NCBI GenBank assembly: GCA_021531755.1
Contig: JADYUK010000007.1
Location: 89,731-153,730 of the forward strand
Direction of reading: 5' to 3'
Length of the DNA stretch: 64,000 nucleotides
Source: Hoylesella loescheii
Lineage (GTDB): Bacteria > Bacteroidota > Bacteroidia > Bacteroidales > Bacteroidaceae
Notes under the pieces: model-generated
Seen by the model: the letters and a program-made list of their open reading frames with translations, nothing else
What the model was told of the DNA's origin: nothing
Database searches by the model: none
In this document: positions 28,439 through 37,171 of the stretch, piece by piece
Position numbering within the stretch: the first letter of the stretch is position 1
How the letters are laid out: the number at the start of each line of letters is the position of its first letter
Made by a program: the position numbers and the translations under genes

Positions 28439-28816
28439 TTACTTGAGCTCAACCTTAGCACCAGCCTCCTCGATTGCCTTCTTGAGGTTCTCAGCCTCAT
28501 CCTTAGAGAGACCTTCCTTGAGAGTAGAAGGAGCGCCGTCAACGAGGTCCTTAGCCTCCTTGAGTCCGAGACCGCAAGCCTCCTTAACAGCCTTAACGAC
28601 TGCGAGCTTAGCGCCACCAACCTCAGCGAGGACAACATTGAAAGATGTCTTCTCCTCAGCGGCTGCCTCACCACCTGCAACAGGACCAGCAGCAACAGCT
28701 ACAGCTGCAGCAGCAGGCTCGATGCCATAATTCTCCTTGAGCTCCTTAGCAAGCTCGTTAACTTCAGCAACAGTAAGGTTTACCAACTGTTCTGCGATTG
28801 CCTTGATATCTGCCAT
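28439..28816 (-). CDS. rplL: Ribosomal protein L7/L12
   Basis: 125 residues. N-terminal dimerisation helices ([23 protein letters not shown]), an Ala/Gly/Val hinge ([16 protein letters not shown]) and the C-terminal factor-binding domain ([41 protein letters not shown]). It forms the ribosomal stalk on L10 and recruits translation GTPases. It lies 88 bases after rplJ and before the rpoBC spacer. Confidence 0.97.
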   Translation of the reverse strand: MADIKAIAEQLVNLTVAEVNELAKELKENYGIEPAAAAVAVAAGPVAGGEAAAEEKTSFNVVLAEVGGAKLAVVKAVKEACGLGLKEAKDLVDGAPSTLKEGLSKDEAENLKKAIEEAGAKVELK

Positions 28817-28904
28817 TTTCTTAAATATATTTAATTTGTTATTAATCTTGTTGAATAGTTAAGCTGACAGCGCTTTAGGGCGCGCCATCGTGTCCCTGTG
28901 AAGA

Positions 28905-29423
28905 TTAGTTGCGCTCTTCGAGAGTCTGGAGCAGAGCGTGTATCTTGCCACCAGCAGATGACTGGAGTGCAGAGATGACGTTCTTTGCTGGGCTCTGGAG
29001 GAGAGCGACGATATCTGCGATGAGCTCGTTCTTGCTCTTGATGTTAGCAAGCTGCTCAAGCTGGTCAGCACCTACGAAGAAAGACTCCTCAGCATAAGCG
29101 CTCTTGAGAGCTGGAATGCCGGCCTTCTTGTATTCCTTAAGCATCTTGCCAGGAACATTAGCTGTCTCTGTGAAGAGGATAGCGGTGTTACCGACGAGCG
29201 AGTCATAGAGAGGTGAGAAATCAATTTCAGAAGCCTCGAAAGCCTTGTGAAGGAGGTTGTTCTTGACAACAACCATCTTGATCTCATTCTTGAAGCATTT
29301 GCGACGGAGGTCGCTAGTAGCCTTTGCATTCAGTCCCGTTACGTCAACGAGATAGAAATGTGGATAAGACTTGAGCTTCTCACCGAGTTCAGCGATGACA
29401 GTATTCTTTACTTCCTTTTTCAT
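28905..29423 (-). CDS. rplJ: Ribosomal protein L10
   Basis: 172 residues. Starts MKKEVKNTVIAELGEKLKSYPHFYLVDVTGL, with the rRNA-binding domain (LRRKCFKNEIKMVVVKNNLL) and the C-terminal helix that carries L7/L12 dimers. It starts 18 bases after rplA, leaving no room for a separate L10 leader of the E. coli kind directly upstream. Confidence 0.95.
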   Translation of the reverse strand: MKKEVKNTVIAELGEKLKSYPHFYLVDVTGLNAKATSDLRRKCFKNEIKMVVVKNNLLHKAFEASEIDFSPLYDSLVGNTAILFTETANVPGKMLKEYKKAGIPALKSAYAEESFFVGADQLEQLANIKSKNELIADIVALLQSPAKNVISALQSSAGGKIHALLQTLEERN

Positions 29424-29441
29424 TTTACAAAACTTTTAGAG

Positions 29442-30134
29442 TTATTCAACTGATTTTGGATCAACTTTGATACCCTTACTCATTGTGCTTGAAATAAAGA
29501 TACTCTTGATATAAGTTCCCTTTGCGGTAGCTGGCTTAAGCTTGATGATAGTCTGTATGAACTCTTTGGCGTTGCCATATATCTGCTCAGGAGAGAAAGA
29601 TATCTTTCCGATAGAAGCGTGAACGATACCAGTCTTGTCGACCTTGAAATCGATCTTACCGCCCTTAACATCCTTTACAGCCTTAGCAACATCCATTGTC
29701 ACAGTGCCGCTCTTTGGGTTAGGCATAAGTCCGCGTGGACCGAGGACACGACCGAGAGGTCCTACTTTACCCATGCAAGAAGGCATGGTGATGATAACGT
29801 CAACGTCTGTCCAACCACCCTTGATCTTCTCTACATACTCGTCGAGACCAACATAGTCAGCACCAGCTTCTTTAGCTGCTGTCTCCTGATCAGGAGTACA
29901 GAGAGCGAGGACGCGAACCACCTTACCTGTACCGTTAGGAAGAGTAACGACGCCACGGACCATCTGATTGGCCTTACGTGGGTCAACGCCAAGACGTACA
30001 TCGATATCAAGAGAAGCGTCGAACTTTGTCGTGGTAATCTCCTTGACGAGCTGGGAAGCCTCTCTGAGAGTGTAAGCCTTGCCTATCTCAATCTTATCGG
30101 CTACAGCTTTTTGATTTTTTGTCAGTTTACTCAT
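29442..30134 (-). CDS. rplA: Ribosomal protein L1
   Basis: 230 residues from ATG 30134 ([15 protein letters not shown]), matching family length; the frame extends ten codons further to 30164 but those residues are not family-like. Family motifs: [61 protein letters not shown]. It binds 23S rRNA at the L1 stalk and in many bacteria represses the rplKA mRNA. The gap to rplK is 61 bases. Confidence 0.96.
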   Translation of the reverse strand: MSKLTKNQKAVADKIEIGKAYTLREASQLVKEITTTKFDASLDIDVRLGVDPRKANQMVRGVVTLPNGTGKVVRVLALCTPDQETAAKEAGADYVGLDEYVEKIKGGWTDVDVIITMPSCMGKVGPLGRVLGPRGLMPNPKSGTVTMDVAKAVKDVKGGKIDFKVDKTGIVHASIGKISFSPEQIYGNAKEFIQTIIKLKPATAKGTYIKSIFISSTMSKGIKVDPKSVE

Positions 30135-30195
30135 TTTCTTGAAGTTTTTCGGTGCAAGCGCCAAACACAGGGTTTGGCTCCCGGAATTGTTTTAA

Positions 30196-30633
30196 TTAAG
30201 CTGGGAAATCACCTTTAACAGTGATGCCCATACTACGTGCAGTACCAGCGATGAGTTTCATAGCGGCCTCTACTGTGAAGCAGTTGAGGTCAGGGAGCTT
30301 ATCCTCAGCTATTGTGCGGATTTGATCCCAAGTTACCTCTGCGACCTTCTTACGGTTAGGCTGGTCAGAGCCAGACTTAACCTTTGCAATCTCCTTGAGC
30401 TGTACAGCTGCAGGTGATGTCTTGATCTCAAAGCTGAATGACTTGTCAGTGTAGTAAGTAATAACAACAGGAAGAACCTTACCTGCCTTATTCTGGGTAC
30501 GTGCGTTGAACTCTTTGCAGAATCCCATGATGTTGATACCCTTAGAACCGAGAGCAGGTCCTACGGGAGGTGAGGGATTCGCAGCGCCACCCTTAATCTG
30601 CAGTTTGATTAATCCAGCAACTTCTTTAGCCAT
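30196..30633 (-). CDS. rplK: Ribosomal protein L11
   Basis: 145 residues: [38 protein letters not shown], then the C-terminal rRNA-binding domain ([18 protein letters not shown], ending GITVKGD). It is part of the GTPase-associated centre and of stringent-response sensing. The gap to nusG is 63 bases. Confidence 0.97.
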   Translation of the reverse strand: MAKEVAGLIKLQIKGGAANPSPPVGPALGSKGINIMGFCKEFNARTQNKAGKVLPVVITYYTDKSFSFEIKTSPAAVQLKEIAKVKSGSDQPNRKKVAEVTWDQIRTIAEDKLPDLNCFTVEAAMKLIAGTARSMGITVKGDFPA

Positions 30634-30696
30634 TTCTTTGTTTACAATTAAAAGAATTATTATATATAAAAAGACTAACAGGCACGTAACTGCATG

Positions 30697-31239
30697 TTAT
30701 TCTTTTTCAACTTGCATAAAACCGAGCTCAAGCGGAGTCTTACGTCCGAAGATTTTGACCATTACCTTAAGCTTATGTTTCTCGACATTGACTTCCTCGA
30801 TTACTCCTGAGAATCCGCTGAACGGACCGTCAGCCACTTTGACAGTCTCACCTACGATGTATGGGATATCTGTCTCCTCCTCGATAGCCGTCTCCTCGGC
30901 ATTGCCAAGCATACGGTTTATCTCAGTCTGTTTGACGGGTACGGGATTATCAGTACCTCCGAGGAATCCGAGGACATTAGGCATGAATCGAATTAGGGAG
31001 GCGATATCTCCAGCGAGGTTAGCCTGTATGAAGACATAACCAGGAAGAGAGACCTTCTCCTTAACGACGCGTTTACCATTACGCAAAGTAGCATGTTTCT
31101 CAAGTGGTATAAGCACCTGTGAAACATTGTTTGCTAATAGTTCGTTATGTTTCTGCTCCGCCTCGATATATTCCTTTACCTTTTCCTCTTTGCCACTGAC
31201 GGCTTTGAGTACATACCAATTAAGACCTTTTCCAGCCAT
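30697..31239 (-). CDS. nusG: Transcription elongation/antitermination factor NusG
   Basis: 180 residues. N-terminal NGN domain ([47 protein letters not shown]) and C-terminal KOW domain ([43 protein letters not shown]). It links RNA polymerase to Rho or the ribosome. It starts 17 bases after secE, the standard order. Confidence 0.96.
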   Translation of the reverse strand: MAGKGLNWYVLKAVSGKEEKVKEYIEAEQKHNELLANNVSQVLIPLEKHATLRNGKRVVKEKVSLPGYVFIQANLAGDIASLIRFMPNVLGFLGGTDNPVPVKQTEINRMLGNAEETAIEEETDIPYIVGETVKVADGPFSGFSGVIEEVNVEKHKLKVMVKIFGRKTPLELGFMQVEKE

Positions 31240-31256
31240 TATGCTTTTTCAGATGA

Positions 31257-31460
31257 TTAATTAGGGTAAATGGTAGTCATGACAAACTTAAAGACGCTAT
31301 CCATAGCGAACACAACAAGAGCGATGACAAGGGAAGCAGATAATACAACCACCGCACTGTGTGTGAGCTGCTGACGCGTCGGCCATGTAGTTTTATGCGC
31401 AAGTTCGTCGTAACAAGCCTTGCAATAGTTTATTGCCTTATTAAATATTCTTTTGAACAT
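31257..31460 (-). CDS. secE: Preprotein translocase subunit SecE
   Basis: 67 residues with one membrane helix (AVVVLSASLVIALVVFAMDSVFKFV) after the conserved amphipathic part (YDELAHKTTWPTRQQLTHSA). It is the single-helix form usual outside enterobacteria. It lies between tRNA-Trp and nusG in one operon. Confidence 0.94.
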   Translation of the reverse strand: MFKRIFNKAINYCKACYDELAHKTTWPTRQQLTHSAVVVLSASLVIALVVFAMDSVFKFVMTTIYPN

Positions 31461-31478
31461 ATTCAGTTTCTCTTATAG

Positions 31479-31549
31479 CACGGGAGGAAGGAATCGAACC
31501 CTCATTGACGGTTTTGGAGACCGCTTTCCTACCATTGAAAGACTCCCGT
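31479..31549 (-). tRNA. tRNA-Trp (CCA)
   Basis: 71-nt cloverleaf on the minus strand: acceptor ACGGGAG/CTCCCGT, anticodon stem-loop CGGTCTCCAAAACCG giving anticodon CCA, T-arm GAGGGTTCGATTCCTTC, discriminator G. The CCA end is not encoded. It lies between tuf and secE. Confidence 0.95.
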
Positions 31550-31633
31550 AGGTTGTTCCCGGAGTCGTTGCGGACATCCGGGAACATTTTTATCTGTTCA
31601 GTTTGAATAGTCCAGATTAAGGGTTATCGTGGA

Positions 31634-32821
31634 TTAGTCCTCGAATACCTCTGTGATCTGACCTGAACCTACTGTACGTCCACCCTCACGGATAGCGAAA
31701 CGGAGGCCAGCGTTCAGAGCTACGGCGTAGATAAGCTCTACAGTGATCTCTACGTGGTCACCAGGCATTACCATCTCAACGCCTGCTGGGAGAGTGATCT
31801 CACCTGTACAGTCCATAGTACGGAGGTAGAACTGTGGGCGATACTTGTTTCCGAATGGAGTATGACGTCCGCCCTCTTCCTTCTTGAGGACATAGATAGA
31901 AGCCTTGAACTTCTTGAAAGGCTTGATCTGTCCTGGGTGGCAGAGAACCATACCGCGCTTGATTTCCTTCTTGTCAACACCACGGAGGAGGAGACCTACG
32001 TTATCACCAGCCTGTCCCTCGTCGAGGATCTTACGGAACATCTCAACGCCAGTAACGACTGACTTCTTGTCCTCACCGAGGCCGAGGAGCTCAACCTCAT
32101 CACCTACGTGTATACGACCTGTCTCGATACGGCCAGTAGCAACAGTACCACGACCTGTGATAGAGAACACGTCCTCAACTGGCATAAGGAATGGTTTGTC
32201 GAGGTCACGTGGAGGATCCTGGATCCATGTGTCGCAAGCGTCCATGAGCTCCATTACCTTCTCCTCCCACTTCTCAACACCGTTGAGAGCGCCGAGGGCA
32301 GAACCGCGGATGATAGGAGTATTGTCGCCGTCGAACTCATACTGGTCGAGAAGCTCACGCATCTCCATCTCAACGAGCTCAAGCATCTCCTCATCGTCAA
32401 CCATATCACACTTGTTGAGGAACACAACGAGGCGTGGAACGTTCACCTGACGTGCGAGGAGGACGTGCTCACGTGTCTGAGGCATAGGACCATCAGTAGC
32501 AGCAACTACGATGATAGCGCCATCCATCTGAGCGGCACCAGTAACCATGTTCTTCACATAGTCGGCGTGTCCCGGGCAGTCTACGTGAGCATAGTGACGG
32601 TTAGCTGTCTGATACTCTACGTGAGCTGTGTTGATTGTAATACCACGCTCCTTCTCCTCAGGAGCATTATCAATCTGATCGAAAGACTTAACCTCTGAAA
32701 GACCCTTCTTAGCAAGCACAGTTGTGATTGCAGCGGTCAGAGTTGTCTTACCGTGATCGACGTGACCGATAGTACCAATGTTTACATGGACCTTGTCACG
32801 ATGGAAAGTCTCTTTTGCCAT
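31634..32821 (-). CDS. tuf: Elongation factor Tu
   Basis: 395 residues. G-motifs: [31 protein letters not shown]; effector region [13 protein letters not shown]-terminal barrel ending [15 protein letters not shown]. It delivers aminoacyl-tRNA to the ribosome. It lies downstream of four tRNA genes and upstream of tRNA-Trp and secE, a tRNA/tuf/secE arrangement conserved far across bacteria. Confidence 0.98.
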   Translation of the reverse strand: MAKETFHRDKVHVNIGTIGHVDHGKTTLTAAITTVLAKKGLSEVKSFDQIDNAPEEKERGITINTAHVEYQTANRHYAHVDCPGHADYVKNMVTGAAQMDGAIIVVAATDGPMPQTREHVLLARQVNVPRLVVFLNKCDMVDDEEMLELVEMEMRELLDQYEFDGDNTPIIRGSALGALNGVEKWEEKVMELMDACDTWIQDPPRDLDKPFLMPVEDVFSITGRGTVATGRIETGRIHVGDEVELLGLGEDKKSVVTGVEMFRKILDEGQAGDNVGLLLRGVDKKEIKRGMVLCHPGQIKPFKKFKASIYVLKKEEGGRHTPFGNKYRPQFYLRTMDCTGEITLPAGVEMVMPGDHVEITVELIYAVALNAGLRFAIREGGRTVGSGQITEVFED

Positions 32822-32924
32822 TGTTTCTTTTGTTTATTGTGTTAATTAATCTATTTATACCATTATAACGCACAATATCCCCTTGATGTGTAATCACTTC
32901 TTGGAGAGGGCCTCCGTATGGAAG

Positions 32925-32996
<72 letters not shown>

Positions 32997-33021
32997 GTTC
33001 TTGGAGGAATTGTGTTTCTGA

Positions 33022-33097
33022 TGGAGCGGAAGACGGGGTTCGAACCCGCGACCCCCAGCTTGGAAGGCTAGTGCTCTACCGACTGAGCTACTTCCGC
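33022..33097 (-). tRNA. tRNA-Gly (TCC)
   Basis: 76 nt on the minus strand including an encoded CCA: acceptor GCGGAAG/CTTCCGC, anticodon stem-loop CTAGCCTTCCAAGCTGG (anticodon TCC), T-arm CGGGTTCGAACCCCG. It is the only tRNA of the cluster with a genomically encoded CCA. Confidence 0.95.
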
Positions 33098-33166
33098 ATG
33101 TATTCGCGTCTGGGTTTTTGCTGAAAAACGCGGATGAAGAACAACTCCGTCCGCGTTTTAGAGGAG

Positions 33167-33249
33167 TGGGTGGTGATGGATTCGAACCACCGAAGGTAAA
33201 AACCAGCAGATTTACAGTCTGCCCCATTTGGCCACTCTGGTAACCACCC
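33167..33249 (-). tRNA. tRNA-Tyr (GTA)
   Basis: 83 nt on the minus strand, class II with a long variable arm: acceptor GGGTGGT/ACCACCC, anticodon stem-loop GCAGACTGTAAATCTGC (anticodon GTA), variable arm TGGTTTTTACCTTC region, discriminator A. Confidence 0.95.
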
Positions 33250-33261
33250 TGATTTCTTTTG

Positions 33262-33335
33262 AGCCTCTTGTCGGATTCGAACCAACGACCCCGAGATTAC
33301 AAATCACGTGCTCTGGCCAACTGAGCTAAAGAGGC
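33262..33335 (-). tRNA. tRNA-Thr (TGT)
   Basis: 74 nt on the minus strand: acceptor GCCTCTT/AAGAGGC, D-arm AGCTCAGTTGGCCAGAGC, loop TTTGTAA giving anticodon TGT, T-arm TTGGTTCGAATCCGA. First gene of the Thr-Tyr-Gly-Thr-tuf unit. Confidence 0.94.
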
Positions 33336-33388
33336 GAGTCCTTTGCAGCCGTTAGGCTTGCGGTGTGCTTTGTTTTTCTAAGCGGGTG

Positions 33389-33419
33389 CAAAGGTACTGC
33401 TTTTTTTTGAACTACCAAA
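33389..33419 (-). promoter_or_regulatory. Consensus promoter of the tRNA-tuf-secE-nusG operon
   Basis: On the minus strand TTTG (complement of 33416-33419), exactly 19 bases, then TACCTTTG (complement of 33389-33396), about 54 bases before tRNA-Thr(TGT). The run of eight As in the spacer may raise strength. Confidence 0.85.
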
Positions 33420-33437
33420 ATTTTTCGGGAGTTTTTT

Positions 33438-33737
33438 TTAGTGAATTCTTGATTTTTCTTTAATTTTCGTCATTTTCACCTTTACAGCGTCCACTGCGAG
33501 ATCTATTGCCTCCTCGAATGTGTCGCATGTTTTCTCAACGTAGATGGGTGTGCCTGCCATGTTCAGTGACAGCGATGCTTGTTTGTTGAGAGCTGTGGCG
33601 GGTTTGACTACTGTCAGTTTCACCTCTACTTTCTTTATATCCTCGCAGGATTTTTGTAACTTGAGGACTTTCTTCTCGATAAAGTCCTGCAACTTTTGTG
33701 TGGCATCGAAGTGGATGGCATTGATTGTAATTTCCAT
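33438..33737 (-). CDS. hpf: Ribosome hibernation-promoting factor, short form (HPF/RaiA family)
   Basis: 99 residues from ATG 33737 (MEITINAIHFDATQKLQDFI); the frame runs upstream to 33809 but that part is not family-like. HPF/RaiA pattern: KVEVKLTVVKPA, SLSLNMAGTPIYVEKTCDTFEEAIDLAVD, KVKMTKIKEK. It binds the 30S subunit and stabilises inactive ribosomes in stationary phase. It lies between a tyrosine recombinase gene (81-base gap) and the tRNA/tuf promoter. Confidence 0.93.
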   Translation of the reverse strand: MEITINAIHFDATQKLQDFIEKKVLKLQKSCEDIKKVEVKLTVVKPATALNKQASLSLNMAGTPIYVEKTCDTFEEAIDLAVDAVKVKMTKIKEKSRIH

Positions 33738-33818
33738 AGTCAAAGTATTAATAGGTTTGACATTCCCTACTCCCCCACAGCACGGTGTCATATCCACCGT
33801 TCTCCCCATCCGGGTATC

Positions 33819-34706
33819 TCACTTGTGGGGGTGGGCTTCGTTATATATCCGTCTCAACTGCTCGAAAGTGGTATGGGTGTATATCTCGGTAGTGTCAAGG
33901 CTCTGGTGTCCCAGCAGCTTCTTTATGCTCTCGAGATTGGCTTCATGGTTGAGCATTGTCGTCGCGAAGGTATGCCTGAGGACGTGGGGTGTCAGCTTTT
34001 GCATGTTCGAGACGAGCTGTAGGTTCTCCCTCACGAGCGTCCGCACCTTGTTGTAGGTCATCCTCTTGCCATTGTTGTCGACGAAGAGTGCGTTGTCTTG
34101 TCTTGTGACGTTCTCATCCCTGACTGAGATGTACTGTCTGACGATGTCGCGCAGCTCTTTCCCGAATGGCACGAGCCTCTGCTTGTTGCGCTTTCCTGTC
34201 ACCTTTATCTCCATGCGTGAGAAATCCACCATATTGTCGTCGAGCGACAAGAGCTCGGCAGCTCTCAGTCCAGTGAGGTAGAACATATATATAATAGTGC
34301 GTGCGCGCATATTATCCAAGTCTCCCTCTCTGTTGTCGAGGATTTCCATCATCCTGTCCATTTCCTTGTCTCTGAGGAAGTGTGGCAGGCGTTTGTCTTT
34401 CTTTGGCCCGGCGACGTTATGGGCCGGGTCGACATTGACTGTTCCTGTCACGAGACAGTAGCGATAGAAGGTGTGCAAGGCCGCAAGCGACCTGTTGACG
34501 TAAGCCGCGGAGCGTTTCCGTTCCATCAGCTGCTCTAACCAGTCGCGGATATTGTCACTGTCGGCCTCTTCCAGGGTCCTGGTTTCGGGCAGTGTGTTGA
34601 GGAATTGCTCAAACAGTCTCAGCGATATGCCGTATGCCTCGACGGTCTTCTCTGAGAGTCGCCTCTCGACGCTGATATGCTGTAGGAACTTTTCCTTAAT
34701 ATCCAC
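33819..34706 (-). CDS. Tyrosine recombinase, XerC/XerD type
   Basis: About 295 residues if GTG 34706 (VDIKEKFLQHISVERRLSEKT) is the start; the frame continues to ATG 34787, but the 27 extra residues precede the usual N-terminus and overlap a TAATTTCG promoter-like element. SAM-like core-binding domain (residues 1-100), then the catalytic domain: Arg in TGLRAAELLSL, Lys near VTGKRNKQRLVPF, HVLRHTFAT, GHQSLDTTEIYTH with the nucleophilic Tyr. Xer proteins resolve chromosome dimers at dif. It lies between rpsU and hpf with no element ends nearby, so a housekeeping role is likelier than a mobile-element integrase; C versus D cannot be decided here. Confidence 0.88.
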   Translation of the reverse strand: MDIKEKFLQHISVERRLSEKTVEAYGISLRLFEQFLNTLPETRTLEEADSDNIRDWLEQLMERKRSAAYVNRSLAALHTFYRYCLVTGTVNVDPAHNVAGPKKDKRLPHFLRDKEMDRMMEILDNREGDLDNMRARTIIYMFYLTGLRAAELLSLDDNMVDFSRMEIKVTGKRNKQRLVPFGKELRDIVRQYISVRDENVTRQDNALFVDNNGKRMTYNKVRTLVRENLQLVSNMQKLTPHVLRHTFATTMLNHEANLESIKKLLGHQSLDTTEIYTHTTFEQLRRIYNEAHPHK

Positions 34707-34826
34707 TTTCTTGCTGTTGATTGGTTTCGAAGACGAAATTACGAAATTATTTCGAGACCACCAAATTTTCAGCTTCTTTTTTAGCAATAATTTAAATTAT
34801 CGCATGCTCCGTATTACAGACGGGTA

Positions 34827-35018
34827 TTATTCCTCTGTCTGGCGGAGTTTCTGTACATAGATGGCGTGCTCCATCTTGAGACGCTTAAGGACAGAAGGCT
34901 TGTCGAACTGCTGACGTGCGCGGAGTTCCTTTACAACACCTGTCTTCTCAAACTTTCTCTTGAACTTCTTAAGAGCCTTCTCAATGTTCTCGCCCTCTTT
35001 TACTGGTACGATAATCAT
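34827..35018 (-). CDS. rpsU: Ribosomal protein S21
   Basis: 63 residues, basic: MIIVPVKEGENIEKALKKFKRKFEKTGVVKELRARQQFDKPS, the typical S21 pattern, with a C-terminal extension ending YVQKLRQTEE. It binds the 30S platform near the anti-Shine-Dalgarno region. It heads the minus-strand block with the recombinase and hpf downstream. Confidence 0.95.
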   Translation of the reverse strand: MIIVPVKEGENIEKALKKFKRKFEKTGVVKELRARQQFDKPSVLKRLKMEHAIYVQKLRQTEE

Positions 35019-35108
35019 AATTTTTTCTTTGTTTTGTTTTTATTATTAATAATGTTATACAACAATGTTCATGCACCACAGTATTGTCCGTGGCGCATAA
35101 AGCGGATG

Positions 35109-35116
35109 CAAAGTTA
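35109..35116 (-). promoter_or_regulatory. -7 element for rpsU
   Basis: TAACTTTG on the minus strand, about 90 bases before the rpsU ATG, preceded by a very AT-rich stretch without a clear TTTG at -33. Confidence 0.55.
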
Positions 35117-35439
35117 CATATTTTTTATATTATAAATGATATTATTGCAAGATGGGTGGGCAATATTTTAAATATTTTAACTACCTATGGGACTATTGAC
35201 ATGTTTCATCGCAAGAGGACTGTAGGTTGTCCAGCGTTCGAGCACGCCGCCAAAAGGGGCAGAAGCGATGTAGATTAATGTGTTCGATTCTGTTGGGATA
35301 AAATTATCCCTTTGGATTTTCCTCATATTGCAATGAGTAGAAATTGACACCAACAATCCCTGACTTACACCAGCCCATGATAACCCATCATCAACTCATC
35401 TGCCAGATACTCGTCGCTAAGGATTGCCGAGGTGCGAAG

Positions 35440-35510
35440 GAGGAAGACGAGAGTCAAGCCCACCTGAATTGAGGGAGGAGGCGAAGCCGACGACTGAAAG
35501 CAAGGTGGGG
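35440..35510. repeat. Inverted copy of module A and its flank
   Basis: Reverse complement of 1987-2058 with few differences: gaggaagacga(ga)gtcaa, then CCCACCTGAA to CAAGGTGGGG (35459-35510). The rest of the rpsU to carbonic anhydrase gap (35117-35703) holds no supportable gene. Confidence 0.8.
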
Positions 35511-35516
35511 TTATTA

Positions 35517-35546
35517 ACAGTTGCGTCTCTTCGAGACTGTGGACAA
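35517..35546. repeat. Second copy of hairpin module C
   Basis: Identical over 30 bp to 15757-15786 (acagttgcgtctcttcgaga core) and in the same orientation. It lies 6 bases from the module A copy. Confidence 0.75.
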
Positions 35547-35703
35547 CAAGGTAGGAATCCCTTGCACGGACAGGTGTAACATGATTATCTGGGTACGGCA
35601 GATTTACCGGGCATCGCAGAGAATGCCATGGCAGAATCGGGCAAATATGCCGGGGCGGGATGAAATATCGGCCGTGAGACGGCATATTGTCAATAAAAAT
35701 GCG

Positions 35704-35711
35704 TAACTTTG
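35704..35711 (+). promoter_or_regulatory. -7 element for the gamma-carbonic anhydrase gene
   Basis: TAACTTTG, a full TAnnTTTG match, 72 bases before the ATG at 35784; no convincing -33 partner. Confidence 0.5.
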
Positions 35712-35783
35712 CCATCCGGCAAGCCTCAGGAGGTATCATACCCATGGTACTGGAATCTGCCGGGAGGCTATAACATTATTATC

Positions 35784-36350
35784 ATGGCACTAATAAAACC
35801 TTATCTTGGCGTGAGCCCACAGTGGGGCCGCGACTGTTATTTCTCAGAGAACGCCACTATCGTGGGCGATGTCCGCATGGGCGACGAGTGTTCAATATGG
35901 TTCAACGCGGTGGTGCGTGGCGATGTCGCACGCATCACACTTGGCGACCGCTGCAATGTGCAGGACGGTTCATGCCTCCATGTGACGAATTTCGGGGGCA
36001 AGGAGCGTCCGTCAGAAGAGTTCATCAATGGCAACGACCTGCTGCTTGAGGACGATGTCACTGTCGGCCACAACGCCACTCTCCACGCCTGCCACATACG
36101 GCGTGGCGCACTGATAGGCATGGGGGCCACGGTGCTCGACAAGGCTGTTGTAGGCGAGGGCGCTGTGGTGGCGGCAGGCGCACTCGTGCTGGGAGGGACA
36201 CAGATTGGCGACCATGAGATATGGGCCGGCGTGCCGGCGAAGTTCGTGAAGAAGACACGCCCGAACCAGGCCGAGAGCTATGCCAGCCACTATGTCGAGT
36301 ACAGCCGTATATACATCGAGGCAGACAAGGAGGGGGACAGCCAGCGCTGA
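35784..36350 (+). CDS. Gamma-class carbonic anhydrase-like hexapeptide protein
   Basis: 188 residues from ATG 35784 (MALIKPYLGVSPQWGRDCYF); an upstream in-frame ATG at 35709 lies across the promoter. Left-handed beta-helix repeats run through ENATIVGDVRMGDECSIWFNAVVRGD and on to GHNATLHACHIRRGALIGMG. The three metal-binding His of the gamma-CA family are in SCLHVTN, VTVGHNA and TLHAC; Arg and Gln of RGD and VQDG are also kept. The C-terminal helix (AESYASHYVEYSRIY) is usual. The fold could hydrate CO2, but many such proteins (YrdA/PaaY type) have weak or no measured activity. Confidence 0.88.
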   Translation: MALIKPYLGVSPQWGRDCYFSENATIVGDVRMGDECSIWFNAVVRGDVARITLGDRCNVQDGSCLHVTNFGGKERPSEEFINGNDLLLEDDVTVGHNATLHACHIRRGALIGMGATVLDKAVVGEGAVVAAGALVLGGTQIGDHEIWAGVPAKFVKKTRPNQAESYASHYVEYSRIYIEADKEGDSQR

Positions 36351-36395
36351 GACCACGCGGTATTAGCGGCTGGCACTATCCCGCCTAACGGTCAT

Positions 36396-36442
36396 CACCC
36401 GTAGCCACGGCACAGACCGACACCCGTGGCCACAGCACAGAC
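36396..36442. repeat. 25-bp-period direct repeat
   Basis: cacccgtRgccacRgcacag occurs at 36396 and again at 36421, differing at two positions, in the gap after the carbonic anhydrase gene. Confidence 0.55.
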
Positions 36443-36568
36443 AGGCGTTGCCTATCACGGCAAATCCCGGGAAATCCGCCAGTCCTCCGCACCACCATCT
36501 GCCCTACCCTACCTGCCGATAAATACCGGGCAGAATAACCAAGAGAATCCGCCGCCATCACCAAAGGC

Positions 36569-36635
36569 ACTGAATGAGACCGTAAAGACTGAGTAATTAC
36601 AATGTAAAGACTCAGTCTTTACGGTCTCATTCAGT
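36569..36635. terminator. 26-bp perfect inverted repeat
   Basis: Arms at 36569-36594 and 36610-36635 are perfectly complementary over 26 bp (ACTGAATGAGACCG at the outer end) with a 15-base loop. The second arm region also contains its own palindrome GTAAAGACT-c-AGTCTTTAC (36604-36622), so two alternative foldings exist. AT-rich sequence follows. It could end the carbonic anhydrase transcript but is far longer than normal. The remainder of 36636-36950 holds no supportable gene. Confidence 0.85.
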
Positions 36636-36951
36636 ATATATAAGTATAACTGTCCAATAACACCTTAGGGTAAGAAGCTATAGGTATATTAGGTAAACGA
36701 TGTTGCAATAGAAGAAACAATGGCTAAGAGCGTGTCCAAGAGCCACAGAGGGGCGAGACTGTTAGCAACCGACGCCAAGGACCACCATGCCAATGCCTTT
36801 TATATGATTGCCAGACAGCGTCATATCAGGATAGGCATCTGCAACTAACAGCAGATGCCTATTTTCATATCATATATCAATAATCAGGCCGTTGTTTGTT
36901 AAAATTATCTAATCACGTGTACGCAAACAGGGTATTTTGGAATAATTTAAG

Positions 36952-36959
36952 TAATTTTG
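36952..36959 (+). promoter_or_regulatory. Candidate -7 element for the FadL-type gene
   Basis: TAATTTTG; a TTTG at 36936-36939 is only 12 bases upstream, shorter than normal. If used, the leader is about 205 bases and contains small hairpins (TGCC/GGCA near 37021-37036, CCAGG/CCTGG near 37050-37067). Confidence 0.4.
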
Positions 36960-37171
36960 CAACGAAAATATTTCACGAAAGTTAATATTTTATTTAATTT
37001 TTAAGCATTGGGCATCATATTCTGCCTCTCCCAGGCAGCCGATGCGATATGCCAGGAAAAGAGCCCTGGAGTATAGCCGGAAGCACGATATGGGCGAGGC
37101 TATGTTGCGGGGAAAGAGATAGAAAAAAAGCATTACACATTATATATAATATATCACACGTAAACTTGAAG

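Noticed and set aside
35365..35745. 126-codon minus-strand frame
   Set aside because: Composed largely of dispersed repeat modules A and C and crosses the carbonic anhydrase promoter.
37000..37171. Riboswitch upstream of the FadL-type gene
   Set aside because: Only small hairpins are visible; no known aptamer consensus could be matched by eye.
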